Source: Gammaproteobacteria bacterium (lineage in GTDB: Bacteria > Pseudomonadota > Gammaproteobacteria > SZUA-229). From it: a DNA stretch of 39,199 bases. Below the pieces are notes generated by a model that saw only the letters and a list, made by a program, of their open reading frames with translations, made no database searches and was not told where the DNA came from. Location: positions 1-39,199 of the forward strand of contig JAJDNP010000095.1 in assembly GCA_022340645.1 (NCBI GenBank), written 5' to 3'. Shown here piece after piece: positions 35,207-39,199 of the stretch. A program made the position numbers and the translations under genes. Numbering within the stretch: position 1 is the stretch's first letter; each line of letters starts with the position of its first letter.

Positions 35207-37243
35207 ATGGAAATCAGTAATTCAGTATTGCTGACGATGCTTTTGCTTCCTGTTGCTTCTGCGCTACTGGCGCTGGCAGCTGATACAAAACCGGCCATCA
35301 TGCGCTGGCTGGTTTTTCCGTTGCTTGGAGTCGGTGGAATCATGGGCGTCCTGCAGGGGGCGCATATTCTGCTGCAAGGTGGCAGCCAGTCCTTTCTGTT
35401 CTCACCCGGCCTGCCCTGGCTGCACTGGCATTTAAGGCTGGATCCGCTGGCGGGGTTTTTCCTGCTGCTGATCGGTATCGTGGTTTTCGCTGTCAGCCTG
35501 TTTGCCCCGGGTTATGCGCGTGAATTTGAACACAGCAAACAACCGCTTTCCGTACTCGGCCTGTTCACGGGTTTGTTCGTCACCGGTATGTACCTGGTAA
35601 TCCTGGCCGATGATGCTTTCGCTTTCATGGTGGCATGGGAGGTGATGTCATTATCGAGCTACTTCCTCGTAGCATACCAGCACCAGAATGCTGCAAACCG
35701 GCGCGCCGCATTGTTATATTTATTGATGGCGCATATTGGCGCCCTGGCCATCCTGCTGGGTTTCGGCGTGCTTGCGGGTTTTGGTGGCGGCTTTACCTTT
35801 GACCTCATGCGCGCCGCGCCGCTGAACCTCACCTGGGCAAGCATCGCTTTCGGACTGGGCCTGCTCGGCTTCGGCATGAAAGCGGGACTGGTACCGGTTC
35901 ATGTCTGGCTGCCCGAGGCGCACCCGGTTGCTCCCTCGCATATTTCTGCGCTGATGTCGGCGGTAATGCTGAAAGTGGCGGTTTACGGCTTTATTCGCCT
36001 GACGTTTGATCTGATCGGCAATGTACACTGGAGCTGGGGTGTTGCGGTACTGGTAATTGGCAGCATCACCGCACTGTACGGTGTGCTCTATGCCATGCTG
36101 CAGACCGACATGAAACGATTGCTGGCTTACTCATCGGTGGAAAATATCGGCATCATCTTCATCGGTCTCGGTCTTTCACTGACTTTTTTCGGTACCGGCA
36201 ACCATCTGCTGGGTGTGCTCGGGCTGGTTGCCGCGCTCTATCATTCACTTAATCACGCGATGTTCAAAAGCCTGCTGTTCCTGGGTGCGGGCACGGTCAT
36301 ACAACGCAGCCATGAACGAGATCTCGAGCGCATGGGCGGGCTGCTGTCGCGTATGCCATGGACCGGCGCGTTTTTTCTCATCGGCTGTATCAGCATTTCG
36401 GCACTGCCGCCGTTCAACGGCTTTGTTTCCGAATGGCTGATTTTTCAGACGGCACTGCAGGTGGGCAGTATTCATAGCGGTGTATTGCGCGCGGTGATCC
36501 CGATTGCCGCCATTGTACTGGCGTTGACCAGTGCACTGGCAGCCGCCTGTTTTGTGCGTCTTTTTGGCATCGCTTTCCTGGGACAGCCCAGGACCCGGCA
36601 CGTACGGCGTGTACGTGAGGCTGGCAGAGGGATGGTCTGGTCGCAGGGTTTTCTCGCTCTGCTATGCCTGCTGCTGGGTGTGCTGCCGACGCTGACCGTC
36701 GAGGCAATCAATCATATCAGCTTCAGCCTCACCGGTTATAAATTGCAGGCGGCGACGGCACACGGCTGGTTATGGTTGACGCCGATGTCGGCGGACATTG
36801 CCTCCTATAGTGCGCCGCTGGTGATGCTGGCGATATTACTGGCGTTTGCCGCATGGGCGCTGATGTATTTTGTGATGCGCCCGACAGGCAAGGCAAACAC
36901 CGTGCACACCGATGCCTGGGACTGTGGCTTCGGCCCGCTGACCCCCCGCATGCAATACACGGCCACGGCGTTTTCCATGCCGGTGCAGCGGATATTCGGC
37001 TCGGTGTGTCGTTTACAGGAAGACATCGAACGTCTCCCCCGGCCCCACCTGCAGACAGAAGCGGAATCCATCCGCTACCAGCTGCAGGTTGAAGATTCGA
37101 TGTGGCGCTGGTTCTACCTGCCCGTGGTGAAGCTGCTGCATGCCGCCGCACGCCGTGCGGGGCGGATCCAGTCCGGCCACCTGCGTCATTACCTGCTGTA
37201 TTCCTTCATCACGCTGATTCTGCTGCTGTGGTTGGTCACATGA
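35207..37243 (+). CDS. hyfB: HyfB-like proton-pumping membrane subunit
   Basis: 678 residues with about 16 membrane helices; a Mrp-antiporter/NuoL-M-N relative. The core contains WEVMSLSSYFLVAYQHQNAA with the helix-5 glutamate, FGMKAGLVPVHVWLPEAHPV with the helix-7 lysine, and LLAYSSVENIGIIFIGLGLS. The DCGFGPLTPRMQYTATAFSM segment near 575 is typical of HycC/HyfB and absent from NuoL. It forms part of the ion-translocating arm of group 4 hydrogenase or related Ehr complexes. Its stop overlaps the hyfC start (ATGA). Confidence 0.88.
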   Translation: MEISNSVLLTMLLLPVASALLALAADTKPAIMRWLVFPLLGVGGIMGVLQGAHILLQGGSQSFLFSPGLPWLHWHLRLDPLAGFFLLLIGIVVFAVSLFAPGYAREFEHSKQPLSVLGLFTGLFVTGMYLVILADDAFAFMVAWEVMSLSSYFLVAYQHQNAANRRAALLYLLMAHIGALAILLGFGVLAGFGGGFTFDLMRAAPLNLTWASIAFGLGLLGFGMKAGLVPVHVWLPEAHPVAPSHISALMSAVMLKVAVYGFIRLTFDLIGNVHWSWGVAVLVIGSITALYGVLYAMLQTDMKRLLAYSSVENIGIIFIGLGLSLTFFGTGNHLLGVLGLVAALYHSLNHAMFKSLLFLGAGTVIQRSHERDLERMGGLLSRMPWTGAFFLIGCISISALPPFNGFVSEWLIFQTALQVGSIHSGVLRAVIPIAAIVLALTSALAAACFVRLFGIAFLGQPRTRHVRRVREAGRGMVWSQGFLALLCLLLGVLPTLTVEAINHISFSLTGYKLQAATAHGWLWLTPMSADIASYSAPLVMLAILLAFAAWALMYFVMRPTGKANTVHTDAWDCGFGPLTPRMQYTATAFSMPVQRIFGSVCRLQEDIERLPRPHLQTEAESIRYQLQVEDSMWRWFYLPVVKLLHAAARRAGRIQSGHLRHYLLYSFITLILLLWLVT

Positions 37244-38184
37244 TTGACTGGTTACTTGCGTTAAGCCAGGCGATGCTGTTTGCGCTGCTGGCGCCGTTGT
37301 TTACGGCCTGGGTCAGACGCATCAAGTGCTGGCTGCAGAACCGCCGCTCACCGGCGTTGTTACAGCCTTACCGGGATTTGCGGAGGCTGTTCAGCAAACA
37401 CGTGGTGATGGCGCACAACGCCTCGATTATTTTCAGGCTGACACCCTATATTATTGCCGCAGCCACACTGCTGGCGGCGGTGGCAGTTCCACTGATCGCG
37501 GTGAATTTGCCGACGGCCGCAATCGCCGACGTGATTGTGATGGCCGGTTTTTTCGCTCTGGCGCGTTTTTTTCTGGCGCTCGCCGGCATGGATATCGGTA
37601 CCGCGTTTGGCGGCATGGGTTCTTCACGCGAAATGACCATTGCCGCGCTCGCCGAACCGGCAATGCTGATGGCGATATTCACCCTGGCGATGGTGGCATC
37701 AAGCACCAACCTGTCCACGGTGATCAGCCATGTGCTGGCTGACGGCCTGGTATTGCGGCCGTCATTGCTGTTTGCATTCCTCAGCCTGGTACTGGTGGGC
37801 ATCGCCGAGACCGGGCGTATCCCGGTGGACAATCCGGCAACGCATCTCGAGTTGACCATGATTCATGAAGCCATGATCCTGGAATACAGCGGCAGACACC
37901 TCGCGCTCATCGAATGGGCTTCACAAATCAAGCTCATGCTGTACGGGGTGCTGATCGCCAATATTTTCTTTCCCTGGGGTATCGCTGAAACGGCGGATGC
38001 CCTCTCGCTCGCAATTGCGTTTATCGCCATCGTGTTCAAACTGATGCTGCTGGGCATCTTCCTTGCGCTCGGCGAAACCGTGCTTGCCAAGATGCGCCTG
38101 TTTCGTGTGCCGGCTTTCCTGGTGCTGGCACTGACACTTTCGGTGATCGGCCTGTTGAGTCACATCATCCTGGAGATCAACTGA
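37240..38184 (+). CDS. hyfC: HyfC-like (NuoH/HycD-type) membrane subunit
   Basis: 314 residues from ATG 37240, which overlaps the hyfB stop; a frame open to 37102 exists but runs inside hyfB. About eight membrane helices. The NuoH signature is clear: LQPYRDLRRLFSKH at the N-terminus, GMDIGTAFGGMGSSREM and the loop GIAETGRIPVDNPATHLELT with MIHEAMILEYSG. This subunit anchors the electron-transfer arm to the membrane arm. It ends on the first base of the hyfE start. Confidence 0.9.
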   Translation: MIDWLLALSQAMLFALLAPLFTAWVRRIKCWLQNRRSPALLQPYRDLRRLFSKHVVMAHNASIIFRLTPYIIAAATLLAAVAVPLIAVNLPTAAIADVIVMAGFFALARFFLALAGMDIGTAFGGMGSSREMTIAALAEPAMLMAIFTLAMVASSTNLSTVISHVLADGLVLRPSLLFAFLSLVLVGIAETGRIPVDNPATHLELTMIHEAMILEYSGRHLALIEWASQIKLMLYGVLIANIFFPWGIAETADALSLAIAFIAIVFKLMLLGIFLALGETVLAKMRLFRVPAFLVLALTLSVIGLLSHIILEIN

Positions 38185-38858
38185 TGCTCGCCGGCCTGCC
38201 AATCTATCAACAGGCAATTTTGTTGCTGGCCGCACTGGTACTGTTTTCTTCATTTACACTGCTGGCGCAGACCCGCGTTACCGCGATCATTCACGCCTTC
38301 GCCTGGCAAGGTGCGCTGGTGGCAATGACGACCGCGCTGGTGGCCTTCGACAGCGGTAAACACCATCTGTATATTTCGGCGGCACTGACGCTGTCGTTGA
38401 AAGCGCTGTTCATCCCCTGGCTGCTGCATCGACTGGTGAAAAAGATGCGCATCGACCGGGTCGCCCATACCGTCGAGCACCCGGCGCTGGTGCTGATGAT
38501 CGCCACCGCGCTGGTGATTTTCTGTTATTACGTGGCACAGCCGATCCAGCAGCTGGAACATTCCATCACCCGCAATACGATTGCGATCAGCATGTCGGTG
38601 GTACTGCTGGGGATGCTGATGCTGGTCAGCCGCAACAAGGCGGTATCCCAGGTGGTGGGTTTCATGTCGCTGGAAAACGGCCTGTTTTTCGCCGCGGTGG
38701 CCGCCACCCACGGCATGCCGATGGTGGTTGAACTCGGCGTGGCGTTTGACGTACTGGTCGCCGCGGTGATTTTCGGCGTATTCTTCTTCCACATCAAGGA
38801 CAGTATCGATTCGCTGAATGTCAGCGAATTAAACCGGCTGTCGGAGACGGATGAATGA
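38184..38858 (+). CDS. hyfE: HyfE-like membrane subunit
   Basis: 224 residues with about seven membrane helices; a NuoK-like fold with extra helices, as in HyfE. The conserved block ISAALTLSLKALFIPWLLHR and the later VGFMSLENGLFFAAVAATHG with its buried glutamate are present, ending in a charged tail. It starts within one base of the hyfC stop and overlaps hyfF by four bases. Confidence 0.9.
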   Translation: MLAGLPIYQQAILLLAALVLFSSFTLLAQTRVTAIIHAFAWQGALVAMTTALVAFDSGKHHLYISAALTLSLKALFIPWLLHRLVKKMRIDRVAHTVEHPALVLMIATALVIFCYYVAQPIQQLEHSITRNTIAISMSVVLLGMLMLVSRNKAVSQVVGFMSLENGLFFAAVAATHGMPMVVELGVAFDVLVAAVIFGVFFFHIKDSIDSLNVSELNRLSETDE

Positions 38859-39199
38859 TCGCGTTGAGCCTGATCCTGCTGATACCGCTCTTCTCCGGCT
38901 TATTGCAGGCGCTGTATGGCCAGCATAAAGCCGCCGGGCATTTAAATGTACTGACATCGATCGCGCAGCTCTGCGCCAGTCTGTGGCTCGCCTGGCTGGT
39001 GCTGCAGCACGGGCCACAGGGAAGAACGGACGGGCAGTTTTATATTGACAGCTTTAATGTTTACCTGATTGCGTTGACCGCGCTGGTCGGTGCCACCACC
39101 TCGTTTTTCTCGCTCGCCTATATGTCCCAGGAACAGGAACACCGCCACCTGGGCAGTAACCGTTTGCGGCTGTACCACGCCAGTTACCAGTTTTTCCTG
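38855..39199 (+). CDS. hyfF: HyfF-like proton-pumping subunit (cut by window end)
   Basis: The first 115 codons of a NuoL/MrpD-like membrane protein, beginning at ATG 38855 inside the hyfE stop (ATGA overlap). It shows the N-terminal helices (MIALSLILLIPLFSGLLQAL), then the FYIDSFNVYLIALTALVGAT segment and FFSLAYMSQEQEHRHLG, as in HyfF/HycC. The order hyfB-hyfC-hyfE-hyfF is that of group 4 NiFe hydrogenase and Ehr operons, so soluble subunits HyfG and HyfI are expected next, beyond the window. Confidence 0.85.
   Translation, partial: MIALSLILLIPLFSGLLQALYGQHKAAGHLNVLTSIAQLCASLWLAWLVLQHGPQGRTDGQFYIDSFNVYLIALTALVGATTSFFSLAYMSQEQEHRHLGSNRLRLYHASYQFFL

Noticed and set aside
38250-38792. 180-codon minus-strand frame opposite hyfE
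   Set aside because: His/Gln/Arg-rich antisense shadow of the HyfE-like gene.
1-39199. CRISPR arrays, prophage or integrated plasmid
   Set aside because: No regularly spaced direct repeats, integrase, phage structural or replication-initiator genes were seen; the inverted repeats are solitary and of different families.

Overview
The window looks like the chromosome of an uncultured-type gammaproteobacterium of moderate GC. The dksA-gluQ pairing, the guaB-guaA operon, an LdtD/MepK-like pair and the gene families point that way; the genus cannot be told from sequence alone. There are no tRNA or rRNA genes, no CRISPR array, no prophage and no intact transposase gene.

Layout. At 515-2228 a LysR regulator diverges from a small membrane protein. 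At 2270-5112 lies an accessory patch with three toxin-antitoxin modules in a row. In each the antitoxin frame is open or nearly so, while the toxin is broken in a different way (nonsense codon, frameshift, frameshift plus deletion). The first is enclosed by an 18-bp perfect terminal inverted repeat. At 5188-6836 are a Pit phosphate transporter and its PhoU-like partner. At 7118-10295 is guaB-guaA. At 10516-16551 a five-gene cluster encodes an amino-acid dehydrogenase, a three-polypeptide 2-oxoacid:ferredoxin oxidoreductase and an acyl-CoA synthetase; together they could turn amino acids into acyl-CoA, reduced ferredoxin and NAD(P)H. At 16587-19398 are a SUKH-like protein and two peptidoglycan enzymes (Tat-exported M15-type peptidase, L,D-transpeptidase). 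At 19671-26214 are a membrane-anchored small heat-shock protein, xseA, dksA, gluQ and acs. At 26569-28620 are an HPP membrane protein, a DUF167 protein and a HAD phosphatase. At 29135-34815 are phoU, a TPR protein, a GlcG-like exported protein, an MscS-type channel and a cytochrome P460. From 35207 to the end of the window runs the membrane arm of a Hyf/Ehr-type complex (hyfB, hyfC, hyfE, start of hyfF), cut by the window edge.

The most unusual trait is the intergenic DNA. At least seven sequence-distinct short inverted-repeat elements occupy gene junctions, and several are nested: one inverted repeat sits inside another. They interrupt conserved gene pairs (guaB/guaA, dksA/gluQ). The dksA-gluQ element shows an 11-bp direct repeat around its inner inverted repeat, as a transposition into an older element would leave. 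No mobilising enzyme is visible here, so these would be non-autonomous elements moved in trans, or structured RNA or DNA parts with another role.
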